A DNA stretch of 8,148 nt from the NCBI GenBank assembly GCA_013288465.1, contig JABDBT010000098.1, forward strand, positions 1-8,148. The letters run 5' to 3'. Every line of letters begins with the position of its first letter. Positions within the stretch are counted from its first letter, which is position 1. The position numbers were made by a program, and so were the translations under genes. Shown in pieces: positions 1 through 5,707 of the stretch. Origin of the DNA: Bacteroidota bacterium (GTDB lineage: Bacteria > Bacteroidota > Bacteroidia > Sphingobacteriales > Sphingobacteriaceae). The notes under the pieces are model-generated. The model was not told the DNA's origin. It ran no database searches and saw nothing but the letters and a program-made list of their open reading frames with translations.

Positions 1-1046
1 GTTCTATTGTGCCGTCTATCATGACAGATGAAAAAGGGGACATTCTTACGGCAAAAGACCTTGATACCACTAAAACGTGGATACAGGACGTTAATGCCGA
101 AACTAAGAATAGCATTGTGACTACCCCCGGGAAAAAAGCGCCGAAATATGATCCTGAATATTTTAATAATGAGCTGCAAACCATGAAGTCGCAGAATGTT
201 CCCATAAAAATAGACTTGCCGCGTATGGGCCACAGCGACAGAAGCTATTGGCTCATCTATTATAAAGACTCGTCATTGCTTCAGCAGTTAAAGATATTCC
301 CCTATGTACAGCTTTCTGTTATCGCGGTATTTTTAATAATGGGATACACAGCCTTCAATTCCTCCCGCAAGTCGGAGCAAAACCAGGTTTGGGTGGGTTT
401 GGCAAAAGAAACAGCGCACCAACTGGGTACGCCCATATCATCATTAATGGCATGGATAGAATTGATAAAAGATAAGTTTAATGCCGAGGATGACCCGCTA
501 ATGGCCGAAATGGAGAACGATGTAAAACGACTGGAAATAGTTGCCGACCGTTTTTCAAAAATCGGATCAGTGCCCAAACTGAAGACACATTCGGTATATG
601 AGGTTGTAAATGATTTTATGGATTACTTTAAGATACGGGTAAGTAATAATATCAGTTTTGAACTAACCGGCGATCATAACCTAAAAGCAGGATTAAACAT
701 TCCGTTGTTTGACTGGGTACTTGAAAATCTGCTTAAAAACGCGGTAAACGCCATTGAGGGTAAGGGCGGAGTAAAAGTAGATATATCAACCAATAAAGTT
801 AAAGACCAGGTATTTATTGATGTTATTGATACCGGCAAAGGCATACCGCGCTCTAAGTTTATTACCGTATTTCAACCTGGATATACAACCCGTAAACGGG
901 GTTGGGGCCTGGGGTTATCGTTAACAAAACGTATTGTGGAAAATTATCATAAAGGCCATATCGTTGTTCGCGATTCGGAAATTGGCAAGGGAACAACATT
1001 CAGGATAACATTAACCAACATAAGAGATGAACAACAGACCGCATAG
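1..1046 (+). CDS. Sensor histidine kinase, 5' end outside the window
   Basis: This is the C-terminal part of a membrane-bound two-component sensor kinase that autophosphorylates on histidine and passes the phosphate to a response regulator not seen here. The reading frame is open to the left edge, so the GTG at position 9 is probably internal and the true start lies upstream. Numbering from that GTG, residues 1-95 are a hydrophilic sensor-like region beginning with a PSIMTDEKGDIL segment. Residues 98-116 form a membrane helix. The H-box is AKETAHQLGTP with the phospho-acceptor His137. The N-box is ENLLKNAVNAIE (239-250), the D-box is DTGKGIP (274-280), and the glycine-rich box is GWGLGLSLTKRI (298-309). 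All catalytic boxes look intact. It overlaps the next gene by 20 bp, so the two are probably co-transcribed. The signal sensed cannot be told from the sequence. Confidence 0.93.
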   Translation, partial: SIVPSIMTDEKGDILTAKDLDTTKTWIQDVNAETKNSIVTTPGKKAPKYDPEYFNNELQTMKSQNVPIKIDLPRMGHSDRSYWLIYYKDSSLLQQLKIFPYVQLSVIAVFLIMGYTAFNSSRKSEQNQVWVGLAKETAHQLGTPISSLMAWIELIKDKFNAEDDPLMAEMENDVKRLEIVADRFSKIGSVPKLKTHSVYEVVNDFMDYFKIRVSNNISFELTGDHNLKAGLNIPLFDWVLENLLKNAVNAIEGKGGVKVDISTNKVKDQVFIDVIDTGKGIPRSKFITVFQPGYTTRKRGWGLGLSLTKRIVENYHKGHIVVRDSEIGKGTTFRITLTNIRDEQQTA

Positions 1047-1536
1047 CGATGAATACGCTGCATATTATGCCACTTACATTAACCTGGTAGGTGATGAACC
1101 TATATTGGATATATTAGAAAATTTAAAGGAAAGCACGTATAGTTTTTTTATGGGTATTGATACCGATAAAGCCGACTATGCTTATGCCGAAGGCAAATGG
1201 ACCATTAAAGAATTGTTGGGCCACTTGATTGATGCCGAGCGTACTTTTGCCTACCGCATACTGGCATTTTCGCGCGGGCAGCAAGAATTACCGGGCTTTG
1301 ATGAAAACGCTTATGTAGAAAACGCCACCTTTAGCAGTCGTCTTTTTAAGGATATTGTAGAAGAATTTAGGCAGGTGCGCGAATCAAATATGTACCTTTT
1401 TAGGTCGTTAAGTTCACAACAACTCAACGCTACCGGTATAGCCAGTGGTAATAAAATTTCGGTGAGGGCATTACTCTACATCTGCGCCGGCCATGAAATA
1501 CACCATTTAAATATTGTAAAGGAAAGGTACCTTTAG
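1027..1536 (+). CDS. DinB/YfiT-like putative metal-dependent enzyme
   Basis: The product is a 169-aa soluble protein of the DinB superfamily, four-helix-bundle proteins that usually bind a divalent metal through three histidines. The superfamily includes the YfiT/BstA-type thiol transferases as well as many uncharacterised members. The likely metal ligands are visible: His66 in the LLGHLIDAERTF segment, and His156 and His160 in the C-terminal GHEIHHLNIV segment. The KWTIKELLGHLIDAE motif is characteristic of the family, and the length is typical. The ATG at 1027 lies inside the end of the histidine kinase gene (20-bp overlap, different frame), which suggests translational coupling. No signal peptide or membrane helix is seen, so it should be cytoplasmic. 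The substrate is unknown; a thiol-S-transferase role is possible but not shown by the sequence. Confidence 0.88.
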   Translation: MNNRPHSDEYAAYYATYINLVGDEPILDILENLKESTYSFFMGIDTDKADYAYAEGKWTIKELLGHLIDAERTFAYRILAFSRGQQELPGFDENAYVENATFSSRLFKDIVEEFRQVRESNMYLFRSLSSQQLNATGIASGNKISVRALLYICAGHEIHHLNIVKERYL

Positions 1537-1550
1537 AGGCGTTGGAGGTA

Positions 1551-1598
1551 AAAGGAGAAAGGTAAAAGGTGCTTTTAAACCTTTTACCTTTCGCCTTT
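1551..1598. terminator. Hairpin between convergent genes, likely bidirectional terminator
   Basis: Two 20-nt arms (1551-1570 and 1579-1598) are complementary at 19 of 20 positions around an 8-nt loop. The only mismatch is 1556/1593. The hairpin lies 14 nt after the DinB-like stop codon and 13 nt beyond the stop of the convergent DUF6249-type gene, as expected for a shared terminator. Neither side has a clean U-tract, so termination strength is uncertain. The arms are made of AAAGGT-type units, which could also make this a dispersed intergenic repeat. Confidence 0.6.
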
Positions 1599-1613
1599 AA
1601 ACCTTTTACCTTT
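1572..1613. repeat. Two direct repeats of a 20-nt AT-rich unit, 22-bp period
   Basis: The 20-nt blocks at 1572-1591 and 1594-1613 differ at one position, near the 5' end (1573 is t, 1595 is c), and are separated by 2 nt. The first copy provides most of the right arm of the hairpin. The second runs into the stop codon (1612-1614) of the minus-strand gene. Either copy could pair with the left arm at 1558-1570, so two alternative hairpins are possible. Confidence 0.7.
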
Positions 1614-1977
1614 ATTCAATCTCTTTAGTGTCTTTCTTTTCAATACGATACGCTAAGAATAGCCCCGCGCCACCAAATATGGCTATCAGTGCAAAGTATA
1701 TAGCCGGGTTGTCGTCTTCCCTAAAGGTGCTAAACGCGGTATGATCTAACAAATAAGCTAAAAACAAACCCACACCTGCACCAATTAATAATAAGCCCCA
1801 GGTAAGGGTGTATGTGTTATAGCCAGATGATTTAGGCTTGTTTAAACGAGGGTCCATACCCCGTTCAATCATCGCCATTCTTTCGCGGTTACGTAAATAA
1901 ACAATGCCAAAAACCATTGTGAACATGCTGATTGGTACTAAAATGGGGATCAGTACCCCTAATTCTTGTGCGCCCAT
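1612..1977 (-). CDS. DUF6249-type small membrane protein
   Basis: The product is a 121-aa inner-membrane protein with three predicted helices at about residues 7-27, 55-77 and 91-111. The stretch YLRNRERMAMIERGMDP (27-43) lies just after the first helix and resembles the conserved motif I associate with Bacteroidota DUF6249-type proteins. The C-terminus is short and highly charged (RIEKKDTKEIE). The biochemical function is unknown. The gene is divergent from the ECF sigma factor gene, sharing a 384-bp upstream region, and converges on the DinB-like gene. That placement suggests, without proving, a link to the sigma factor regulon. The start is the ATG complement at 1975-1977, preceded by an A/T-rich leader without a clear Shine-Dalgarno sequence, which is normal in this phylum. 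The family name comes from memory of similar proteins, not a search. Confidence 0.82.
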   Translation of the reverse strand: MGAQELGVLIPILVPISMFTMVFGIVYLRNRERMAMIERGMDPRLNKPKSSGYNTYTLTWGLLLIGAGVGLFLAYLLDHTAFSTFREDDNPAIYFALIAIFGGAGLFLAYRIEKKDTKEIE

Positions 1978-2066
1978 GATATTTAAATTTTAAGTGATTA
2001 AGTTTTTCTTTTCAAAACACCCTCATTGGTGTATTTGCAGGTTATGACTACAGTGTTTGAAAGGAG

Positions 2067-2179
2067 GTTACACTTTGGTTGAAAAAAGTTGTAAGTGTTG
2101 TAGAAGTTATGAAGGTCGGCATTTAACTACAGTAACAGTTACAACCTATCTTACAACCTTTACAACTATAATAAACTTA
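2067..2179. repeat. Tandem repeat, copy 1 (113 bp)
   Basis: This is the first of two adjacent near-identical copies in the intergenic region between the DUF6249-type and sigma factor genes. It begins GTTACACTTTGG and ends ATAATAAACTTA. Inside it, a left arm at 2087-2102 is complementary to 2152-2167 at 14 of 16 positions, allowing a long-loop hairpin. A perfect palindrome GTAAC-A-GTTAC lies at 2132-2142. TTACAAC occurs three times (2139, 2151 and 2160). An open frame runs through both copies, but its product is low-complexity and repeats itself, so I do not call it a gene. Confidence 0.92.
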
Positions 2180-2310
2180 GTTACACTTTGGTTGAAAAAA
2201 GTTGTAAGTGTTGTAGAAGTTATGAAGGTCGGCATTTAACTACGGTAACAGTTACAACCTATCTTACAACCTTTACAACAACTACAACCTTTACAACTAT
2301 AATAAACTTA
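2180..2310. repeat. Tandem repeat, copy 2 (131 bp, with 18-bp expansion)
   Basis: This copy directly abuts copy 1. It matches copy 1 over its full length except for one substitution (2131 a versus 2244 g) and an internal 18-bp duplication of the ACAACCTTTACAAC-type stretch around 2266-2283. It contains the same GTAACAGTTAC palindrome at 2245-2255. It ends 51 bp before the sigma factor start codon, so it is probably in or next to that gene's promoter. The near-identity points to a recent duplication or sequence homogenisation. Confidence 0.92.
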
Positions 2311-2313
2311 TCT

Positions 2314-2323
2314 TTACATGTAA
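2314..2323. promoter_or_regulatory. Palindrome TTACATGTAA upstream of the sigma factor gene
   Basis: This perfect 10-bp palindrome lies 38 bp upstream of the sigma factor ATG, just after the second tandem repeat. The GTAAC half-motif also occurs in the repeats. It overlaps TATCTTTA (2309-2316), a one-mismatch match to the Bacteroidota -7 element TAnnTTTG. An operator over a promoter is possible. The evidence is positional and motif-based only. Confidence 0.3.
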
Positions 2324-2361
2324 CCTTAAATAACAAAAGGTAGTCAGAGAGCATATAACAG

Positions 2362-2943
2362 ATGCAGAGCAAGCTTTCAGATATCGAGTTAATTGACCAA
2401 ACGCTGGCGGGCGATCAATCGGCGTATGCCGATTTGGTTAAACGGCACCAGCGGTTTGTGTTTACACTGGCCCTGCGTTTTGCGAAAAACAGGGAGGATG
2501 CGGAGGAAATAACACAGGACTGTTTTGTAAAAGCTTACCGGTCATTAGCGTTATTTCAGCGGCAGTCAAAATTTAGTACATGGCTATATAGTATTGTTTA
2601 TACTACGGCTATGAGCTCGCTGCGTAAAAAAAGGGTTGCAACTTCATCAATTGATGATGAGGATAATGCCATACAAATTGAAGATAACACGGCAAGTTTT
2701 GACGTAAACAATGCCGAGAACAAGTCGAGATCATACTACCTTAACCAGGCTATTGGCCAGCTTTTACCTGATGACGCGGCTATTATAACCCTGTTTTATA
2801 AAGGCGAACAATCATTAGAAGAAATTGCCCAGGCATTAGGCATCGAGGCAAATACGGTTAAGGTAAAACTATTCAGGGCGCGCCAGCGTTTAAAAGAAAG
2901 GCTGGAGCGCAACTTAAAACACGAAGCAAAAGAACTGATATGA
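2362..2943 (+). CDS. ECF-type RNA polymerase sigma factor
   Basis: The product is a 193-aa sigma-70 family factor of the extracytoplasmic function group, which directs RNA polymerase to a dedicated promoter set. Region 2 spans about residues 21-92 and includes the core-binding stretch DAEEITQDCFVKAYRSL (46-62) and FSTWLYSIVY (71-80). A variable acidic linker (about 98-120) follows. Region 4 spans about 126-183, with the helix-turn-helix SLEEIAQALGIEANTVKVKLFRARQRL (151-177). Length and architecture are normal. The ATG at 2362 is the first possible start after an in-frame stop at 2356-2358. The stop codon overlaps the next start as ATGA, so the two genes should be translationally coupled. The unusual upstream repeats suggest distinctive regulation, possibly autoregulation. 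The regulon is unknown. Confidence 0.95.
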   Translation: MQSKLSDIELIDQTLAGDQSAYADLVKRHQRFVFTLALRFAKNREDAEEITQDCFVKAYRSLALFQRQSKFSTWLYSIVYTTAMSSLRKKRVATSSIDDEDNAIQIEDNTASFDVNNAENKSRSYYLNQAIGQLLPDDAAIITLFYKGEQSLEEIAQALGIEANTVKVKLFRARQRLKERLERNLKHEAKELI

Positions 2944-3434
2944 GCAGCATAGAAGAAAAACTTTGGGATTATATTGATGGTTCATGCACTCCCGCCGAGC
3001 AGGAAACCATTAGCTTATTGATTGAGCAGGATGAAATATACAGGGCGAAATACCTTGAACTGTTAACGCTTGACAGCGAGTTTGCAGCAATTGAACTGGA
3101 TGAACCGCCAATGGCCCTTACCTATAATGTTATGGAAGCCATCAGGGCAGAGCATGCGCAAAAGCCGCTTAAGGCCACCATAAATTTGGGTATCATTAAA
3201 GGTATATCCCTGTTTTTTGTGTTCACAATTGTGGTGCTGCTCATTGTTTCATTGGCCAGTATCCATTGGTCCGCAGGGAGTGCCGGTAGTTTGTTAGCTA
3301 ACTTTAAACTGCCCGATCTGGCAAAATATCTTAGCGGGCCGGTTATAAAAGGTTTCCTGTTTTTTGATATGATATTGGGCCTGTTTTTGTTTGATGCCTA
3401 CCTGCGTAAAAGGAGTATTTCAAAACAGTCATAA
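2940..3434 (+). CDS. Putative membrane-bound anti-sigma factor
   Basis: The product is a 164-aa protein encoded directly after the sigma factor with a 4-bp ATGA overlap, the usual position for an anti-sigma factor. The N-terminal cytoplasmic region begins EEKLWDYIDGSCTPAEQETI (5-24), with the helical pattern common at the start of anti-sigma domains: a short helix, then G-x-C-x-x-x-E and an acidic helix. It lacks the HxxxCxxC zinc motif and has only one cysteine (Cys16), so it would be a zinc-less type. Two hydrophobic helices follow, at about 88-108 and 137-155, joined by a short loop, and the tail is basic. I infer that it holds the sigma factor at the membrane until a signal releases it. 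The family assignment rests on context and general architecture, not on a diagnostic motif. Confidence 0.75.
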   Translation: MSSIEEKLWDYIDGSCTPAEQETISLLIEQDEIYRAKYLELLTLDSEFAAIELDEPPMALTYNVMEAIRAEHAQKPLKATINLGIIKGISLFFVFTIVVLLIVSLASIHWSAGSAGSLLANFKLPDLAKYLSGPVIKGFLFFDMILGLFLFDAYLRKRSISKQS

Positions 3435-3474
3435 TTTTTACCACATCGTATGACAAAAACGACATTTCAAAAAA

Positions 3475-3529
3475 TGTGTGCGTGAAATGAAATTTTTTTC
3501 ACAACTTTTAGGAATATTTCACACACAAA
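3475..3529. promoter_or_regulatory. Upstream dyad, candidate sigma-54 activator site
   Basis: GTGAAA (3482-3487) faces TTTCAC at 3497-3502 and again at 3517-3522. A longer imperfect dyad pairs TGTGTGCGTGAAAT (3475-3488) with 3516-3529 at 12 of 14 positions. The centres lie about 83-93 bp upstream of the predicted sigma-54 start at about 3585, the usual distance for an NtrC-type activator site. This is an inference from symmetry and spacing. Confidence 0.35.
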
Positions 3530-3558
3530 ATACAAAACAAGAAAAGACGATATTAAAA

Positions 3559-3575
3559 TTGGCACAGTAATTGTT
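3559..3575 (+). promoter_or_regulatory. rpoN-dependent: Candidate sigma-54 (RpoN) promoter
   Basis: TTGGCAC at the -24 position is followed at correct spacing by TTGTT at the -12 position. TGGCACAGTAATTGTT (3560-3575) differs from the consensus TGGCACRNNNNTTGCW only where the -12 GC is GT. The predicted start is about 12 nt downstream, near 3585. No protein gene of convincing length follows on this strand; a strong terminator follows instead. The symbol field refers to the predicted sigma dependence; rpoN itself is not in this window. Confidence 0.5.
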
Positions 3576-3584
3576 ATACCTTAC

Positions 3585-3665
3585 ATGAACTGGCGATCTG
3601 CCGGTTTAATTGTGATAAGGTTTAGGTTGAAAGCCGCCCGGCGCAAGGCAGGGGCGGCTTTTTAT
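3585..3665 (+). ncRNA. Candidate sigma-54-dependent small RNA (about 81 nt)
   Basis: The transcript is predicted from a sigma-54-like promoter upstream and an intrinsic terminator downstream, with no plausible gene between. It would have a 5' hairpin (stem 3590-3594 with 3600-3604, 5-nt loop, one G-U pair), an unpaired A/U/G-rich middle (about 3605-3629), and the GC-rich terminator stem. That is a typical layout for a trans-acting regulatory RNA. It converges on the symporter gene, whose stop is at 3678-3680, so a symporter mRNA with a long 3' end would be antisense to it. A 37-codon ORF starts at 3585 but runs through the terminator stem, so I do not favour a peptide. The terminator could instead serve the anti-sigma gene. 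Confidence 0.4.
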
Positions 3666-3668
3666 TTT
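3630..3668 (+). terminator. Rho-independent terminator
   Basis: A perfect 10-bp stem, AAAGCCGCCC (3630-3639) with GGGCGGCTTT (3652-3661), encloses a 12-nt loop and is followed by a T-rich run to 3668. Orientation is plus strand; read on the minus strand, the hairpin is not followed by a good U-tract. It ends the candidate small RNA and would also stop read-through from the sigma/anti-sigma operon. Confidence 0.88.
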
Positions 3669-3677
3669 AAGACGATT

Positions 3678-5390
3678 TTAGAAACCATCGCCGGGTAGTG
3701 CAACCGGTTTTTGCCTAATAAACGGGTTAACCACCAGCGCTATCATAATTAACAAAATACAGCCTAAGGCGTTAAGCCATAAATAAGCCACCACTTCATA
3801 ATAACCGCAAATACAGGTAATAATTTCGGTTATAACCGCCGCTATAAAAACAGATGTGGCGTTTACTCTTTTTAAATAAAAGGCCACTATAAATACGCCT
3901 AATATTGTCCCGTAAACGTATGAGCCCAGTTTGTTGACCGCTTCGAGCAAGTTGCCAAGTTGCCCGGCATACAAAGCCATGGCAATGCAAACCACTCCCC
4001 AAAACACTGTAGCCCATCGCGAAGCATTCAAATAGTTCTTTTCTGACGCGCCGGGGTTAAGTATCCGTTTATAAATATCAACCACACTGGTTGAGGCCAA
4101 TGAGTTTAATGAGCTCGCCGTTGAGCCCATTGATGCCAAACAAACAATGGCTATCAGCAAACCTATTAGGCCACGGGGCAGGTAATGGGTCACAAAATTG
4201 AGGAACACATAATTGGTATCGTCAATATCTGCTTTGCCATTATTCTTCTTCATTAAAGCAATCCCGTCCTGCCGGATAGTATTGGCTTGTTTGTCGGCTA
4301 ATTTTAAAGCGCCCTGCGCCTGGGTAATTTGGTTCTCGTCCTTGCTGTCAAGCGCCTTAACCAGGTCGTTCGCTTTGCTTTTTCGCTGTTCGGTAAGCTG
4401 GTTGTATTGGTTTTCAAGTGAGCTGTATTGCGGGCCATAACTGCTTTGTTTTACCTGCTTAACCTCGTATTGGTTAAAAAACATGGGTGGCCGGTTAAAC
4501 TGGTAAAAAGCAAAAACAAGCACACCTATCAATAAGATGCAAAACTGCATGGGTATTTTTACCAGCCCGTTCATGATTAGCCCCAAACGACTTTGCCCTA
4601 CCGAACTGCCGGTTAAATAACGGCCAACCTGGCTTTGGTCCGTACCAAAATAAGATAGCTGCAAGAAGAAGCCGCCAATAATACCGCTCCATATATTATA
4701 CCGGTTGCTTGGGTCAAACCTCCAGTCAATCACATTCATTTTGCCGAGTTTGCCGGCCAGTTTAACCGCATGTACAAAACCAACGCCATTGGGCAGCAAC
4801 TTAACCACCACCACCCCGGCCATAAACATGCCGCAAAATATAATACTCATTTGCAGTAACTGGGTGTATGATACGGCCCGAGTACCGCCATATACGGTAT
4901 AAAATACCACCACTATACCGATAAACAGCGTAGTATAAATGGTATTGATATTTAATATGATGGATAAAATTATAGCGGGCGCGTAAATGGTTATGCCCGT
5001 TGACAGCCCCCGCTGCACTAAAAACAGGAACGAGGTAAGCACACGCGTTTTGAGGTCGAACCGCTGCTCTAAAAACTCGTATGCGGTATATACCTTTAAG
5101 CGGTGAAAAATGGGCACAAAGGTGATACAAAGCACTATCATAGCCAGCGGCAGCCCGAAATAGAATTGCACAAAGCGCATCCCGTCTGAATAAGCCTGGC
5201 CCGGTGCCGATAAAAAAGTAATAGCGCTGGCCTGTGTAGCCATTACCGAAAGCCCAACATGGTACCAGGGTAACGAGCGGTTGCTCATGAGGTACTGGTC
5301 GATATTTTTATTGCTCCCGCTTTTCCATATACCATAGGTAACAATGGCTAGCAGGGTAGCACCTAATACGATCCAGTCAATAACGCTCAT
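3678..5390 (-). CDS. Sodium:solute symporter (SSS/SSF family)
   Basis: The product is a 570-aa inner-membrane transporter of the LeuT-fold solute:sodium symporter family, expected to couple sodium entry to uptake of a sugar, organic acid or similar small molecule. Many membrane helices are visible. The family signature region YGGTRAVSYTQLLQMSIIF lies at about 167-185, and FGTDQSQVGRYLT (248-260) is another conserved block. The helix CLASMGSTASSLNSLAST (417-434) carries the serine-rich sodium-site segment of TM8. A hydrophilic insert of about 65 residues (318-385) between the seventh and eighth helices has heptad-like, coiled-coil character; the compact family members lack this. The start overlaps the stop of the 41-aa gene upstream (ATGA), so translation is probably coupled. 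The substrate cannot be assigned from sequence; the deacetylase-like neighbour hints at a sugar or amine. Confidence 0.93.
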   Translation of the reverse strand: MSVIDWIVLGATLLAIVTYGIWKSGSNKNIDQYLMSNRSLPWYHVGLSVMATQASAITFLSAPGQAYSDGMRFVQFYFGLPLAMIVLCITFVPIFHRLKVYTAYEFLEQRFDLKTRVLTSFLFLVQRGLSTGITIYAPAIILSIILNINTIYTTLFIGIVVVFYTVYGGTRAVSYTQLLQMSIIFCGMFMAGVVVVKLLPNGVGFVHAVKLAGKLGKMNVIDWRFDPSNRYNIWSGIIGGFFLQLSYFGTDQSQVGRYLTGSSVGQSRLGLIMNGLVKIPMQFCILLIGVLVFAFYQFNRPPMFFNQYEVKQVKQSSYGPQYSSLENQYNQLTEQRKSKANDLVKALDSKDENQITQAQGALKLADKQANTIRQDGIALMKKNNGKADIDDTNYVFLNFVTHYLPRGLIGLLIAIVCLASMGSTASSLNSLASTSVVDIYKRILNPGASEKNYLNASRWATVFWGVVCIAMALYAGQLGNLLEAVNKLGSYVYGTILGVFIVAFYLKRVNATSVFIAAVITEIITCICGYYEVVAYLWLNALGCILLIMIALVVNPFIRQKPVALPGDGF

Positions 5391-5512
5391 TTAAAGTAAA
5401 AGGTAATGAGCGAAAATAAAAGAATTAAAAAAACCAGCCAAACAACAACAATGCCGTAAAACTGGTTCCAATTGCGTATAAACGATGGCAGATCCGGATC
5501 AGGCGTCGCCAT
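5387..5512 (-). CDS. 41-aa single-helix membrane protein, symporter partner
   Basis: This short gene encodes a 41-residue protein beginning MATPDPDLPSFIRNWNQFYG. One hydrophobic helix (about 20-36) follows, then a short tail ending FYFK. Its TGA stop overlaps the symporter ATG as ATGA, and its ATG lies 14 bp inside the end of the 62-aa gene upstream. Such tight packing on both sides, together with a polar, Pro/Asp-rich N-terminus and a clean membrane segment, strongly supports a real gene. By analogy with small subunits of other SSS transporters, it may help assemble or modulate the symporter. The function is inferred from position and topology only; I do not recognise a named family. Confidence 0.75.
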   Translation of the reverse strand: MATPDPDLPSFIRNWNQFYGIVVVWLVFLILLFSLITFYFK

Positions 5513-5687
5513 GTTTTTTAACCATAACATTCAGAAAAAATGCCGCGGTTAATAAACCTAATACACCGCCAACGGGTATCCAGGTAAATCCTTTGTCTAA
5601 AATAAAGCCAACAAAAAGTCCGCTAAGTAATCCTACTAAATAATAAACGTAATCAAAATTCTCTTCTTCTTTGTGGTGGTGTTTCAT
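5499..5687 (-). CDS. 62-aa two-helix membrane protein, first gene of symporter operon
   Basis: The product is a small membrane protein starting MKHHHKEEENFDYVYYLVG, with two hydrophobic, glycine-rich helices at about 15-30 and 35-53 and a short basic C-terminus (VKKHGDA). The frame could extend to a TTG at 5741. I chose the ATG at 5685-5687 because an A-rich AAAAGAT stretch precedes it and a TAATTTTG promoter element (minus strand, 5715-5708) lies inside the would-be extension. The glycine pattern (GLLSGLFVGFILD, VGGVLGLL) faintly resembles AtpZ/AtpI-like proteins, but no assignment is secure. It overlaps the 41-aa gene by 14 bp and is first of three co-oriented genes, so a role in symporter function or assembly is likely. 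Confidence 0.78.
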   Translation of the reverse strand: MKHHHKEEENFDYVYYLVGLLSGLFVGFILDKGFTWIPVGGVLGLLTAAFFLNVMVKKHGDA

Positions 5688-5707
5688 ATCTTTTATTGTA
5701 ATGGCAA

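Noticed and set aside
302..577. 91-codon minus-strand frame opposite the histidine kinase
   Set aside because: It lies fully opposite conserved kinase boxes and has no family features; it is a shadow frame.
2057..2239. 60-codon open frame through the tandem repeats
   Set aside because: It is rich in Thr and Val, its product repeats itself because the DNA is duplicated, and it ends inside copy 2. No family resemblance; the open frame is a by-product of the repeat.
3585..3698. 37-codon ORF beginning at the predicted sigma-54 start
   Set aside because: It would be nearly leaderless and read through the terminator stem and T-run into the symporter's 3' end. Composition is arginine-rich and unlike a real small protein, so the non-coding explanation is better.
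4801..5130. 109-codon minus-strand frame inside the symporter
   Set aside because: Out of frame with well-conserved symporter helices, with a low-complexity Tyr/Arg-rich product; a shadow frame, as are the other short frames inside the symporter and deacetylase genes.
5393..5407. Similarity of the symporter upstream sequence to the AAAGGT terminator repeat
   Set aside because: The match is about 15 bases of low-complexity sequence within the end of the 41-aa coding region; chance is the simpler explanation.
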